Source: Neorhodopirellula lusitana (GTDB lineage Bacteria; Planctomycetota; Planctomycetia; Pirellulales; Pirellulaceae). Taken from it: DNA of 64,000 nt. The notes under the pieces are model-generated. The model searched no databases. It saw only the letters and a list, made by a program, of their open reading frames with translations, and was not told the origin of the DNA. The position numbers and the translations under genes are program-made. The stretch's first letter is position 1, and the number at the start of each line of letters is the position of its first letter. The stretch covers positions 496,001 through 560,000 of the forward strand of contig NZ_FXUG01000002.1 of assembly GCF_900182915.1 (NCBI RefSeq). Direction: 5' to 3'. Positions 43,808 to 52,755 of the stretch are shown piece after piece.

Positions 43808-44221
43808 TTATCGTTTACTGAACTGGACGCCACGGCGAGCACCGCGCAGACCAGGTTTCTTTCGTTCCTTCATACGGGAATCCCGCGTCAGGAAGCTGCC
43901 TTCTCGCATAGGATCATGCAGCGCTTCATCGTGGCTGCATAGTGCCCGGGCCAAGCCCATGCGAACGGCTCCGCTTTGTCCGGTTGTTCCGCCACCGGAA
44001 ACGCGGACCAAAACGTCAAGTTGGTCTGCCAAGCCTGCGGCTTCCAACGTTTGGACGATCGAGTATTGATCTTGATCGTTAACGAAGTATTCCTTCAGCG
44101 GCTTACCGTTGACGGTGATGTTACCACTGCCGGCGCGAACGCGGACACGAGCAACGCTGGATTTGCGACGGCCCGTTCCCAGGGCGTCGCCGTTAATCTT
44201 GTCTTTTTTTACTGCCATCAT
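43808..44221 (-). CDS. rpsI: Small-subunit ribosomal protein uS9
   Basis: 137 residues. The N-terminal [19 protein letters not shown], the central [19 protein letters not shown], and the C-terminal [18 protein letters not shown] (the tail that reaches the decoding site) are diagnostic. Two adjacent Met codons are possible starts. It follows rplM by 12 bases, the standard bacterial rplM-rpsI pairing. Confidence 0.97.
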   Translation of the reverse strand: MMAVKKDKINGDALGTGRRKSSVARVRVRAGSGNITVNGKPLKEYFVNDQDQYSIVQTLEAAGLADQLDVLVRVSGGGTTGQSGAVRMGLARALCSHDEALHDPMREGSFLTRDSRMKERKKPGLRGARRGVQFSKR

Positions 44222-44233
44222 GGGACGAATACC

Positions 44234-44698
44234 TTAAGCGTGAACTTTCTTGCTCTTGCGGACCAACTCAACCGGCTGTTGAGCCGTGTGAGGATGTTCC
44301 GGGCCGGCGTACATTTTCAGTTTGCTCAGCATGTGGCGAGCGAGTTTGTTCTTTGGAAGCATCCGCCGAACTGCGTGCAGCAACAAGTCTTCAGGCTTAC
44401 GATCCTGACGATCTTGATAGCTTTCTAGACGCAGACCAGGGTGACCTGTGTACCAGGTGTAGTGCCGATCATTCATTTTGTTACCGGTCATGCCGATCTT
44501 GTCGACGTTGGTCACGACAACAAAATCACCACAATCGACGTGCGGTGTGTATTCGGGGCGATGTTTGCCCATCAAAATTACGGCAATATCGCCGGCCAGT
44601 CGGCCCAGGACTTCGTCAGTCGCATCGACGACGTGCCATTGCTTTTGGACTTCGCCAGGCTTGGCCATGTAGGTTCGCTGAACAGCCACGTGGGTCAC
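44234..44698 (-). CDS. rplM: Large-subunit ribosomal protein uL13
   Basis: 154 residues. QWHVVDATDEVLGRLAGDIAVIL, GKHRPEYTPHVDCGDFVVVTN and VRRMLPKNKLARHMLSKLKMY are the L13 signatures. The GTG at 44698 or another GTG three codons in could be the start; the ATG at 44668 would cut into the family's N-terminal strand. It is the first gene of the ribosomal operon; the 280 bp upstream holds a GAAGGC-AAG-GCCTTC hairpin (44756-44770), perhaps part of the leader. Confidence 0.95.
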   Translation of the reverse strand: MTHVAVQRTYMAKPGEVQKQWHVVDATDEVLGRLAGDIAVILMGKHRPEYTPHVDCGDFVVVTNVDKIGMTGNKMNDRHYTWYTGHPGLRLESYQDRQDRKPEDLLLHAVRRMLPKNKLARHMLSKLKMYAGPEHPHTAQQPVELVRKSKKVHA

Positions 44699-44980
44699 TT
44701 CTCTCGGGGAGGCATCAAAAAAATTGAATCGCAGAGCGTACCCGACCGATCCCTAGGAAGGCAAGGCCTTCTGGGCAAGGGAATGGAAGGTTTTTTCGCG
44801 TTGAGCTCTGGTCGGAACCGACAAGGGTCCGTTTTTCGGGGGGTAATGAGTTGTTGGTCGACTTCTTTTCAGCTGGGTGAATCGGTCTCCAGCACTTCAG
44901 TCGGTCGGCGGTTTGCCCCGTTGGCAACTTCGCCGTTGGGGTGAACCCTGAGGAATCGTAGTGGGGTTAATCGCTGTGCG

Positions 44981-45934
44981 TTAGCCCTGGGTTTGAACCT
45001 GACTTGGAACAATGTCCTGTGACAGTTTCTCGACCGGGGCGACATCCACGCTGACCTTCAACGTCGTCGATCCGCCACCCAGGACGATCCCTCGCATGGG
45101 ACTAATGTCGTCATAATCGCGTCCGTGGCAAATCGGAATATGGTCAGTTCCCGTTCGAACTGCATTGGTGGGGTCAAAATCGACCCATCCGATACCAACT
45201 CCCGCGTACACACTAATCCAGGCGTGAGATTCGTCGCATCCTATCAGACGTGGTTTGCCAGGCGGCGGAAAAGTTCGCAAATATCCACTAACATATCGAG
45301 CCGGCAGCCCCAGGCTTCGCAGACAGGCGATTTGCACGTGCGCAAAGTCCTGGCAAACGCCCGCTTTCATTTCAAACGCGGACACTGTGGAAGTGTTGAC
45401 GTCCGTTGCAGTGCCGTCGTACCGAAAATCTTTGTGAATGTGGGATGTTAACGCGTCCACCGCGTCGATGATAGACATTCCTGGCAGCATGATTTGGCGA
45501 GCGTATTGTGCGAACTTTTCGCTGGTGGGGATTCGAGCCGAATCGAAGGTGAACTCACGTGCCCGCCAGTCCTCGGGGGCATCGCCACGACGCACTCGCT
45601 CGGCAAGGAGGCTCCAGTCCGCGGCGCCCGCTAAACTGGCGTCATCCGTCGCAAACACAGTCAAATGGCTGCGGACGACGACCTCAAGCGAACTATGTAG
45701 GGCCTCGATCGAAAAGGAATCGACCACGTTGCCGTAGTAGTCCGGGTGGGTGTCCGCTGAGGTGGGCTTGGGGGTGATTTCGACGTCACATGAGTGGCAT
45801 GTGAGGTGGGGGAGATTGCGGGGACGCATCCGCAGTTGGTTCTGGCAAAGTGCCACCGGCTCGCTGTATTGGTACGACGTGCGGTGGACGATGCGATATT
45901 CAGCCTGGGTTGTTGTCGAATTCAGCGTTGTCAT
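44981..45934 (-). CDS. Transglutaminase-like cysteine protease family protein, 317 aa
   Basis: The N-terminal domain begins YRIVHRTSYQYSEPVALCQNQLRMRPR, as in the bacterial transglutaminase N-domain. The transglutaminase core has Cys in MKAGVCQDFAHVQIACLRSLGLPARYVSGYL, His in GCDESHAWISVYAG, and Asp in WVDFDPTN, giving a complete triad. No signal peptide is visible. The family is widespread next to circularly-permuted ATP-grasp genes, but none lies here. Probably a peptidase or amidase; the substrate is unknown. Confidence 0.88.
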   Translation of the reverse strand: MTTLNSTTTQAEYRIVHRTSYQYSEPVALCQNQLRMRPRNLPHLTCHSCDVEITPKPTSADTHPDYYGNVVDSFSIEALHSSLEVVVRSHLTVFATDDASLAGAADWSLLAERVRRGDAPEDWRAREFTFDSARIPTSEKFAQYARQIMLPGMSIIDAVDALTSHIHKDFRYDGTATDVNTSTVSAFEMKAGVCQDFAHVQIACLRSLGLPARYVSGYLRTFPPPGKPRLIGCDESHAWISVYAGVGIGWVDFDPTNAVRTGTDHIPICHGRDYDDISPMRGIVLGGGSTTLKVSVDVAPVEKLSQDIVPSQVQTQG

Positions 45935-46198
45935 GAGATCCAGCTTAGCCCGCAATCAACTCAAGGAACATGACGTAAATGCGACACCCCCACTGTCGTC
46001 ATTTCGTGAGGGCAGGCGTTTGGGAAAAGGCCAGGCGTTCACGAGCAAGGCACGGGCATCGGAAAGCAAGGTTTTGGGACACCATGATTTCGGGAAAACA
46101 GGGGCTTCTGACAAAAACAAGGGCTTCTGACAAACAGGTACCCGGGCCATGGCGAAGTCCTGGCAATGGCTAGGCTTTGGCAATAGCACGGGCAACCG

Positions 46199-47542
46199 TT
46201 ATCCCAGCAAAGTTCGAGCTTGATCGCACAACGCCTTTGCTTTGTCGACCGTTTCGGCTTCCGCGATCATGCGAATGATGGGTTCCGTGTTACTTCCTCG
46301 GACTAACAGCCACGCATCGGGCCACTGAAGACGCAGCCCATCCCCAGTATCCGCGTCAGCGTCCTGGAAGTGGGCCGTTAATTTTTCAAAAAGTGCAGGT
46401 AAGCGCTCCGCTGCCACGGCTGCTTTGTCTTTATAAATGTGCTGAACGGGCAGTTCGTCCGCCAATTGGCTGAGCGGCTTGCCCGTTCGCGCCATCAGAT
46501 CGAGCACCTGGGCCATCCCAACGAAACTGTCGCGTACATAGCCAACACTGGGATCGATCGGTCCGCCGTTGCCTTCACCGCCGTACGCCGCTGAGCGGGC
46601 GATCATCATGTCGGCCACGTTGGCCTCGCCCACGGAGCTGCGGAAGGTCTCCACCCCAAACGATTTGGCGACCAACGTGCTCATCGAACTGGTGGCGCCG
46701 TTGATCACAATGGGGCCGTTGGTGCGGCCGACTTCCATGGCCCGGCGAACGCAGAGTGCGAGAGTGGCCTCTTCGCCGATGTAGCGCCCGTTTTCGTCAA
46801 TTAATGCCAAGCGATCGGCGTCTGGATCCTGGCAAAAGCCCACTGCACAGTCGCCTTGGGCGACACGCGACGCGATATCGGTCAGGTTTTCAGCAGTTGG
46901 TTCGGGGACGTGTGCGAATTGACCCGTCGGTTCCACTCCGACGGACTCCACTTGGCAACCGAGGGCTTCCAGCAAACGAACGCCCAGAACCCCTCCGGCC
47001 CCGTGATTGCTGTCCAGTAGCACGTGAAAACCGGTCTTTTTGACGGCCTCGACATCGATGGTGGCGAGTACTTTTTTCAGGTGGGGCGTGTGAGGGTCTT
47101 CGGCTTGCCGGACTTCACCGACCTTGTCGAATGCACACCAGCCAGCGCGGCCTTCTAGAAATCCGTCGCGGATCTTGGCCCCGGAAACCGCGTCAAGCAC
47201 GCGTCCATCGGCTCCAAATAGCTTGATACCGTTGTAGGTCGGCGGGTTGTGACTGGCGGAAATTTGCACGCCGCCAGCAGCACCGCTTTCACGAACCAAG
47301 ACGCCAATGGTTGGCGTTGCTGCGACGTCGGCATCAATGCAGTCGCGTCCACACGCTGCCAATCCTGCCACGATGGCGTTACGCAACATCGGGCCGGTCG
47401 TTCGCCCGTCTCGACCGATGACAATCGGCCCGGGAGGCGCCGAAGCAGCGAAACTGGCTACGAAACGACAGGCGATATCCGGCGTGAGCGTTTCGCCGAC
47501 GATGCCACGAAGTCCGCTGACACTGATGATAAGTTGACTCAT
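46199..47542 (-). CDS. glmM: Phosphoglucosamine mutase / phosphohexomutase
   Basis: The ATG at 47542 opens MSQLIISVSGLRGIVGETLTP. The phosphoserine loop is VQISASHNPPTYNGIK (Ser97), the metal loop DPDADRLA, the sugar-binding loop GEGNGG, and the C-terminal phosphate-binding RGSNTEPIIR. At 447 residues the length is right for GlmM, which turns glucosamine-6-phosphate into glucosamine-1-phosphate for peptidoglycan or lipopolysaccharide precursors. A phosphomannomutase role cannot be excluded. Confidence 0.85.
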   Translation of the reverse strand: MSQLIISVSGLRGIVGETLTPDIACRFVASFAASAPPGPIVIGRDGRTTGPMLRNAIVAGLAACGRDCIDADVAATPTIGVLVRESGAAGGVQISASHNPPTYNGIKLFGADGRVLDAVSGAKIRDGFLEGRAGWCAFDKVGEVRQAEDPHTPHLKKVLATIDVEAVKKTGFHVLLDSNHGAGGVLGVRLLEALGCQVESVGVEPTGQFAHVPEPTAENLTDIASRVAQGDCAVGFCQDPDADRLALIDENGRYIGEEATLALCVRRAMEVGRTNGPIVINGATSSMSTLVAKSFGVETFRSSVGEANVADMMIARSAAYGGEGNGGPIDPSVGYVRDSFVGMAQVLDLMARTGKPLSQLADELPVQHIYKDKAAVAAERLPALFEKLTAHFQDADADTGDGLRLQWPDAWLLVRGSNTEPIIRMIAEAETVDKAKALCDQARTLLG

Positions 47543-47628
47543 GAATCCAAATCGATAGCGTAACTGGGCAGATGAGGGTGCGACCGCGTCGGTTATTGCG
47601 GGAGTGCGCAGTGACACGAAGTCGCAAC

Positions 47629-47694
47629 GGCACAGTATGCACCATGGAATGGCACGGTGTGCACGATGAAAATGGCACGGTGTGCAAGGTGAAT
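47629..47694. repeat. About 22-bp tandem repeat, three copies
   Basis: Units of 22, 23 and 21 bp begin at 47629, 47651 and 47674, each starting GGCAC and containing GGTGTGCA or GTATGCA. The reverse complement shares the core GCACACCGTG with the 17-bp repeat at 1210-1277, 46 kb away. It lies in the 290-bp gap between hpnE and glmM. Confidence 0.85.
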
Positions 47695-47833
47695 CGAAGG
47701 TTGGGATATTTCAAGCGTTTTGGCAAGCCGTCCCGATTTCGCGGTTCTTATTTCGCCACCCTCGTGTTTCCTTCCCAGGTTTGTTGTCATCGCTTGTGTC
47801 GCCGTCGGCCGTCTTCCCGGCCCGGTGCATGCT

Positions 47834-49498
47834 CTAATCGCGGATGCACCAACGGGTGATCCGTCCACGCGGCAAACCTTGCGTTACCAGTGATTGCGCC
47901 TGATTGGTGCGTTGGCCGAGTTCTTCCAGGCAGGCCATGGCGGCCAATCGTCCGCTGATCACTGCCCCTTCCATGGTCGCGGGCCACCCCGTTTGGACGT
48001 AGTCGCCGGCCAAGGACAGTCCCGCAATGGGTGTTTTGGATACCGGTCGTTTGGCTTGGAATTCGGGTGACAAACTGTAGACCGCGTTGGGGTCGCAGAC
48101 CACACGATATCGCAGCAATTGGGCAGGCTGGGATCCCCGAAAAGCGAGCGGGAAAGCCGCTCGAAGTTCATCGCAGACTGCATCCACCAGGACTTCTCTT
48201 GGAGCGTCGTCCAAGTCGTGTCGCCCACTGATGACGACTTGGTGGTAGACGCCATGTCCGCCCTTTTCGTCGTCTTTGGGAGAACCTTCTTGCAGCCAAG
48301 GTTGGCGAAACAGCCACTGCGCCGTCGTGCCCACCATCGCGACCTGGGGTTGCTCGGTCAAAGGTCGATCGAACCATAGATGCATTCCCGTGATCGGCGA
48401 TGATTGGACGGAATCAAGGAACGTGATGGTGTTGTTGAACCACTGTGACGCTGATGAATGCGATTCAGTTGAAATGGGAGTCGATGAATCGGAATCAAGC
48501 GAAGTTGGCTCCAGTTCGATTCGCCGGATCAGTCGACTTGCTGGTCGCCACGCCGTGGCCAGGACCACATGGTCGGCACGAATACTGTCCCCGTTTCCTA
48601 TATTTACTTCGATTCCACTGTTTGCTTTGTTCGATTTGTTCGAGCGGTTGTCGGGCTTGTTTGAATCCAGAATTGGCACGAGCGATTTTACGCTGGTGCC
48701 TGTCATCAGGTTCACACGAACTTGGTTTTTAGTCCCCGCTTTGGACAAAGCTTCGGGCATCATCCGTCCAAAAATTTCCGCAAGTGGACGGCGGGGAACC
48801 CAGACGTCGCTCGCGTGATGTGCTCCTGCGAAACCGTCGATCAGTACCTTCCGGGCGGCAGCCATCGAGACTCTTTCGGGGACATCGCCGAGGGCGCTAA
48901 TGAGGATCACGTCCCAGAATTTCTTGCGTACTTGCCGATCTTGATTCTGTTTGACGAGCCATTCTGAGGCGGTGGATTTGGTGAGTTCGCACTCGCGTTG
49001 ACGCATCAGTTTCAACAGCCCGAGCCGAATCTGGAGTTTCTCTTTCCAGTTCAAGTACCGCAGTCCGGCCAACGCCCGGTGGAGATGAAAAGGAGCGGGT
49101 AACCACACGTTGGGCCGAAAGCGTGACAGGCCGTGCCCAGGGGAATAGAACTGCAGTTCGGTATAGCGGGTGAAGTGTTCCAGCAGGTTCGCTGCACGCA
49201 TCCAGTCCAATAGATTGGTGCAGCATCCCATGGCGACGTGCTGGCAATAGTCGACCGACTCGTCAGTAGCCGGGTCGACGAACGAACCGGCGCGTCCGCC
49301 GTAGTTTCGCCGCGATTCCAAGATCGTGACGTCCAGATTTTGGGCTGATGAAGCCAGTGACCAGGCTGCTGACAAACCGGCGATGCCACCGCCAACCACC
49401 ACCACTCGCGGTCGACTATTCGGTGCCGCGTTGGGGCCGGCGTTCACGGCAACGGTACCGGCGTGATTGGTGATTGGCGTGTTCTTGTTTGGGGTCAC
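47834..49498 (-). CDS. hpnE: Hydroxysqualene dehydroxylase (FAD-dependent)
   Basis: An FAD-dependent amine-oxidase-like protein: dinucleotide-binding PRVVVVGGGIAGLSAAWSLA, then ESRRNYGGRAGSFVDPATDESVDYCQHVAMGCCTNLL, which is typical of HpnE. The C-terminal FAD contact is GLSLAGDYVQTGWPATMEGAVISGRLAA. The product reduces hydroxysqualene to squalene, the last of three steps from farnesyl diphosphate. A GTGA overlap links it to hpnD. The 30-residue N-terminal extension is Asn/Thr-rich and probably disordered. Confidence 0.9.
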   Translation of the reverse strand: MTPNKNTPITNHAGTVAVNAGPNAAPNSRPRVVVVGGGIAGLSAAWSLASSAQNLDVTILESRRNYGGRAGSFVDPATDESVDYCQHVAMGCCTNLLDWMRAANLLEHFTRYTELQFYSPGHGLSRFRPNVWLPAPFHLHRALAGLRYLNWKEKLQIRLGLLKLMRQRECELTKSTASEWLVKQNQDRQVRKKFWDVILISALGDVPERVSMAAARKVLIDGFAGAHHASDVWVPRRPLAEIFGRMMPEALSKAGTKNQVRVNLMTGTSVKSLVPILDSNKPDNRSNKSNKANSGIEVNIGNGDSIRADHVVLATAWRPASRLIRRIELEPTSLDSDSSTPISTESHSSASQWFNNTITFLDSVQSSPITGMHLWFDRPLTEQPQVAMVGTTAQWLFRQPWLQEGSPKDDEKGGHGVYHQVVISGRHDLDDAPREVLVDAVCDELRAAFPLAFRGSQPAQLLRYRVVCDPNAVYSLSPEFQAKRPVSKTPIAGLSLAGDYVQTGWPATMEGAVISGRLAAMACLEELGQRTNQAQSLVTQGLPRGRITRWCIRD

Positions 49499-50493
49499 GA
49501 ATGGCTAACCGACCGTTGTCCCTCGCCCACTTCGACGGGAGGCACGGGCAGGCGACGATAGAGTGGTTTCACGAAATGATTGGAGACAATCCCCAGTCGC
49601 TCCCGCATGCCCAGGGACACTCGCCGGCTGACGATCGCGTCGGGGTCTTCGGCAATCCGCCGTAGTAATGAGCGATAGGATCGCCAGATCATGCTGAACA
49701 TCGGCCGTCCTGAGTCTTCGAGTGAGTCCCAAACTTGCCATCCCGAATCGAATAGTTCGGCCGCTCGGCGAGTTTCGTCAACAATCAGGCACCGCAGGCG
49801 GGCATCGCGGCGCGGGTGCAATAGATCGTCTTCATCTAGTCCGTGTTGTTCGTAGTGTTGACGAGGCAGATAGATTCTTCCTCGCTGGGCGTCTTCGGTG
49901 ACGTCTCGCAGAATATTGGTTAGCTGAAACGCGAGCCCACAGTCCACCGCCGATTGCAGTGGTAGCGGTGAGCGGAATCCCCAGATGTGTAAGCAGGCAA
50001 TGCCCACGGCGGAGGCGACGAGATAACAGTAATGTTCGAGTTGTTCAAAGGTGTCGAACCGGTTCTTTTGCTGGTCCGCCAAGACTCCATCCACGATTTC
50101 CAGCAAATAGCGTGACGGGATCGAGTATCGATCGGCGGCATGCCGCAAGGCGGGCATGATGTTCGCAGCATGCTGAACCAGATGTTGGCAACTGGCATCC
50201 GAAAGTCCGTCGATCGCGGGAGCCAAACGCATCGGTTGATCGGGATCGCCGATCAAGTTCATCGCGGTGACTTGTCGCCAAAGCCCTAGCCAATGACGTC
50301 GAATGCTGACCGGTTCGTCGCAGTCACCCAAGTCATCGGTGATTCTTGCGAACGCATAAAGTGCGGACATCGCATCGCGTTGATCTTTGGGCAGCAGCCA
50401 AAATGAACGATAGAAACTACTGCCGCTGCGACGGGCGATACGTCGCACCGCTGCGTAGCTCGCCGCGACTTCGTGATTCATTGAACCGGTCAC
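49495..50493 (-). CDS. hpnD: Presqualene diphosphate synthase
   Basis: A trans-isoprenyl diphosphate synthase of the squalene/phytoene group. The start region SSFYRSFWLLPKDQRDAMSALYAFARITDDLGD holds the first Asp-rich motif (DDLGD); the second region is LTNILRDVTEDAQRGRIYLPRQ. It joins two farnesyl diphosphates to presqualene diphosphate. The GTG start overlaps the hpnC stop (GTGA). Order hpnC-hpnD-hpnE is the standard squalene operon of bacteria lacking a single squalene synthase. Confidence 0.9.
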   Translation of the reverse strand: MTGSMNHEVAASYAAVRRIARRSGSSFYRSFWLLPKDQRDAMSALYAFARITDDLGDCDEPVSIRRHWLGLWRQVTAMNLIGDPDQPMRLAPAIDGLSDASCQHLVQHAANIMPALRHAADRYSIPSRYLLEIVDGVLADQQKNRFDTFEQLEHYCYLVASAVGIACLHIWGFRSPLPLQSAVDCGLAFQLTNILRDVTEDAQRGRIYLPRQHYEQHGLDEDDLLHPRRDARLRCLIVDETRRAAELFDSGWQVWDSLEDSGRPMFSMIWRSYRSLLRRIAEDPDAIVSRRVSLGMRERLGIVSNHFVKPLYRRLPVPPVEVGEGQRSVSHS

Positions 50494-51419
50494 TGAGTAA
50501 TCCCCTGACCCAATTGCAGTTTCGGAAAACGGCTAGCCAACAAAACTTTGATCGTCATCCAAGCTTGGCGTGTTTTGCCAATCTTCACTCGTCTTTGAAG
50601 CACATCGAAGCCCGCACGTTCGATCGCGTCCAGTGTCGCTAAACCGCCTCGCACAAACAACTCCACATCCGCTGCAAGCCAACTCGGAACTCGCTGTGTC
50701 AATTCGCGGCCTTGCTTGAATCGTTGTCTCGCTTGATCGCAAAGTTCGGAGACTGCTTGGCGAATTTCCAGCGGTGTGGGAGTTCCATCGTGAATCGATT
50801 GTTGGATCAGTTCTTCACCGAATCCGTGTTGGTTCATCACCGATTTGGGTAGGTAGATTCGGCCCATTTTAAAATCGCGAGCAATGTCTTGCCAGAAATT
50901 GGTTAGCTGAAGTGCCGTGCAGATTTGGTCGCTCAGTTTCAAGCTGCGTTCATCGCGGCAATCGGCCATCGCTAGCACCAATCTTCCCACTGGATTGGCT
51001 GACCGTTGGCAGTAATTCAGGAGTTGTTCCTGGTTGTCGTAGCGATCGGTGACCTGATCTTGTTCGAATGCATCGAGCAGCGCGTCGAATGGATCGCGGG
51101 GCAAGTCAAACCGGGCGATCGTGTCAGCCAACGCCGTGAAGAGTCCTGGGTGATCGCTAAAGTTCGTCGTCGTGGGGGCAGCCGAATAGATTTCAGCAAT
51201 CTGTTTGCGGTAGTCCGCCAGCCCCCGGGTGGCGGCTTCTTTGGAATCCGATTCGTCGGCAATGTCGTCTGCGGTTCGGCAGAACGCATACACGTCATAG
51301 AAAGGCTGCCGCATCGAACGGGGGAGCAATACGCTGGCAACCAAAAAGTTTTCGTAGTGCGAGGTCGCGATCTTTCGACACTGTTTGCGAGACGACCGCA
51401 GTTGTTCTGATATTGGCAA
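50490..51419 (-). CDS. hpnC: Hydroxysqualene synthase
   Basis: Recognised by TSHYENFLVASVLLPRSMRQPFYDVYAFCRTADDIADE (the HYENF motif and first DDxxD region) and the second, LTNFWQDIARDFKMGRIYLPK. It converts presqualene diphosphate to hydroxysqualene. The frame is open to 51605, but a TTG at 51419 is favoured: GGGGAC lies just upstream, it places HYENF about 22 residues in, as in relatives, and it leaves the repeat at 51439-51474 outside the gene. A start at GTG 51554 or 51605 cannot be excluded. Confidence 0.85.
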   Translation of the reverse strand: MPISEQLRSSRKQCRKIATSHYENFLVASVLLPRSMRQPFYDVYAFCRTADDIADESDSKEAATRGLADYRKQIAEIYSAAPTTTNFSDHPGLFTALADTIARFDLPRDPFDALLDAFEQDQVTDRYDNQEQLLNYCQRSANPVGRLVLAMADCRDERSLKLSDQICTALQLTNFWQDIARDFKMGRIYLPKSVMNQHGFGEELIQQSIHDGTPTPLEIRQAVSELCDQARQRFKQGRELTQRVPSWLAADVELFVRGGLATLDAIERAGFDVLQRRVKIGKTRQAWMTIKVLLASRFPKLQLGQGITQ

Positions 51420-51438
51420 GTTGTCCCCGCTTAGGCCG

Positions 51439-51474
51439 GTGCCCTGCGTGTCATCGCCCGTGCCCTGCGTGTCA
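51439..51474. repeat. Duplicated 15-bp element, 21-bp period
   Basis: GTGCCCTGCGTGTCA occurs at 51439-51453 and again at 51460-51474. If hpnC starts at 51419 the repeat lies in its upstream region; if it starts further up, the repeat encodes the tandem DTQGTG. Similar short tandem repeats elsewhere in the window are intergenic. Confidence 0.75.
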
Positions 51475-51731
51475 GCATTGGGTGCGGCAGCGTTTCGCGA
51501 TCTACGATCGGTACCGACGTTGGCGCGGAAGCTTTTTGAGGATGCGGGATTCACGAATAGGAAATCGTGTCGGGGGACGAGAAAGGCTGGGAAGCCGAAA
51601 AGCACAGGGGATCAATACACGCCTCAATTCGACAGGCCGTTGGACGGATTGCTTGGCCTCCGGTTATTCTAACGCATTAGCCAAGTTTCTGTTCTCTTCG
51701 TCTCCCCTCCGACCGAATCCGAAACCATTTC

Positions 51732-52682
51732 ATGAAGATCATTTTGGCGGCCCCTCGTGGATTCTGTGCCGGCGTTCATATGGCGATCGACTCGCTAAGT
51801 CTCACGCTCGATAAATTCGGGCCGCCGGTCTACGTCTATCATGAAATCGTCCACAACCAGTTTGTGGTTAACGAATTCCAAGGCAAAGGCGCGGTCTTTG
51901 TGAATTCAATCGAAGAAGTGCCCGAAGGGAGCGTGCTGCTGTTTTCCGCTCACGGTGTTTCGCCAGCGATCCGCCAGGCTGCCCAAAACCGAAAACTGCA
52001 CGCGATTGACGCCACGTGCCCGTTGGTCACCAAGGTTCACCTCGAAGCGATCAAGTACGCCAAAGCGGGGTGCACGATCATTTTGATTGGGCACGAAGGG
52101 CATGACGAAGTTCTCGGCACGATGGGCGAGGCTCCTGAGGCAATTGTGCTGGTCGAGGACGAGGCCGACGTCGATCGTTTGGAATTCCCCACCGGCACGC
52201 GTTTGGCCTACCTGACGCAAACCACGCTTAGCGTGGATGATGCCAACCGGGTTATCAAGCGACTGCGAGAACGGTTTCCTGAAATCGAAAGCCCACCCAA
52301 GGAAGACATTTGTTACGCCACACAAAATCGCCAGGAAGCAGTCAAGTTGCTCAGCGATGAGGCCGATGTGGTCGTCGTGCTGGGTAGCCAAAACAGCAGC
52401 AACAGCCAGCGACTCAGAGAGCTTGCCGCCGAGAAGGGGCAGCGTGCCTACTTAGTCGATGGTTCGCAGGATTTGAGCGAAGATTTGTTTCAGCACGATG
52501 ACACGATCTTGATCACCGCGGGTGCCAGCGCGCCCGAATCAGTGGTTCAAGAAACGATTGCTTGGTTGCAAGAAAAATTCAACGCGACCCTCGAATCTCG
52601 CGAGATTCGTCAAGAGGACGTCAAGTTTCCGCTGCCTAAACCGTTGCGTGCTTTCGCGAAAGAAAAAGCCCAGTCTGAATGA
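51732..52682 (+). CDS. ispH: 4-Hydroxy-3-methylbut-2-enyl diphosphate reductase (IspH/LytB)
   Basis: Last enzyme of the non-mevalonate isoprenoid pathway, making IPP and DMAPP. The three iron-sulfur Cys ligands are C12 (RGFCAGV), C96 (DATCPLVTKVH) and C194 (DICYATQNRQ), with the catalytic HEGHDE region and a terminal SSNSQRL motif. 316 residues is normal. It is divergent from hpnC, so isoprenoid precursor supply and squalene synthesis share one intergenic region of about 310 bp, mostly upstream of the favoured hpnC start. Confidence 0.95.
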   Translation: MKIILAAPRGFCAGVHMAIDSLSLTLDKFGPPVYVYHEIVHNQFVVNEFQGKGAVFVNSIEEVPEGSVLLFSAHGVSPAIRQAAQNRKLHAIDATCPLVTKVHLEAIKYAKAGCTIILIGHEGHDEVLGTMGEAPEAIVLVEDEADVDRLEFPTGTRLAYLTQTTLSVDDANRVIKRLRERFPEIESPPKEDICYATQNRQEAVKLLSDEADVVVVLGSQNSSNSQRLRELAAEKGQRAYLVDGSQDLSEDLFQHDDTILITAGASAPESVVQETIAWLQEKFNATLESREIRQEDVKFPLPKPLRAFAKEKAQSE

Positions 52683-52696
52683 TTCCCTTCTTCGGG

Positions 52697-52720
52697 CGAT
52701 CGCTTTTTGTCACGCGATCG
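52697..52720. terminator. Hairpin between ispH and pepA
   Basis: CGATCGC (52697-52703) and GCGATCG (52714-52720) pair perfectly across a ten-base loop that contains TTTTT. It lies 14 bases after the ispH stop. No T-run follows the stem, so it is at best a weak terminator or mRNA-stabilising hairpin. Confidence 0.4.
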
Positions 52721-52755
52721 TTCGTCACTTCACTTCCCTCCTGATTGACTGATTC

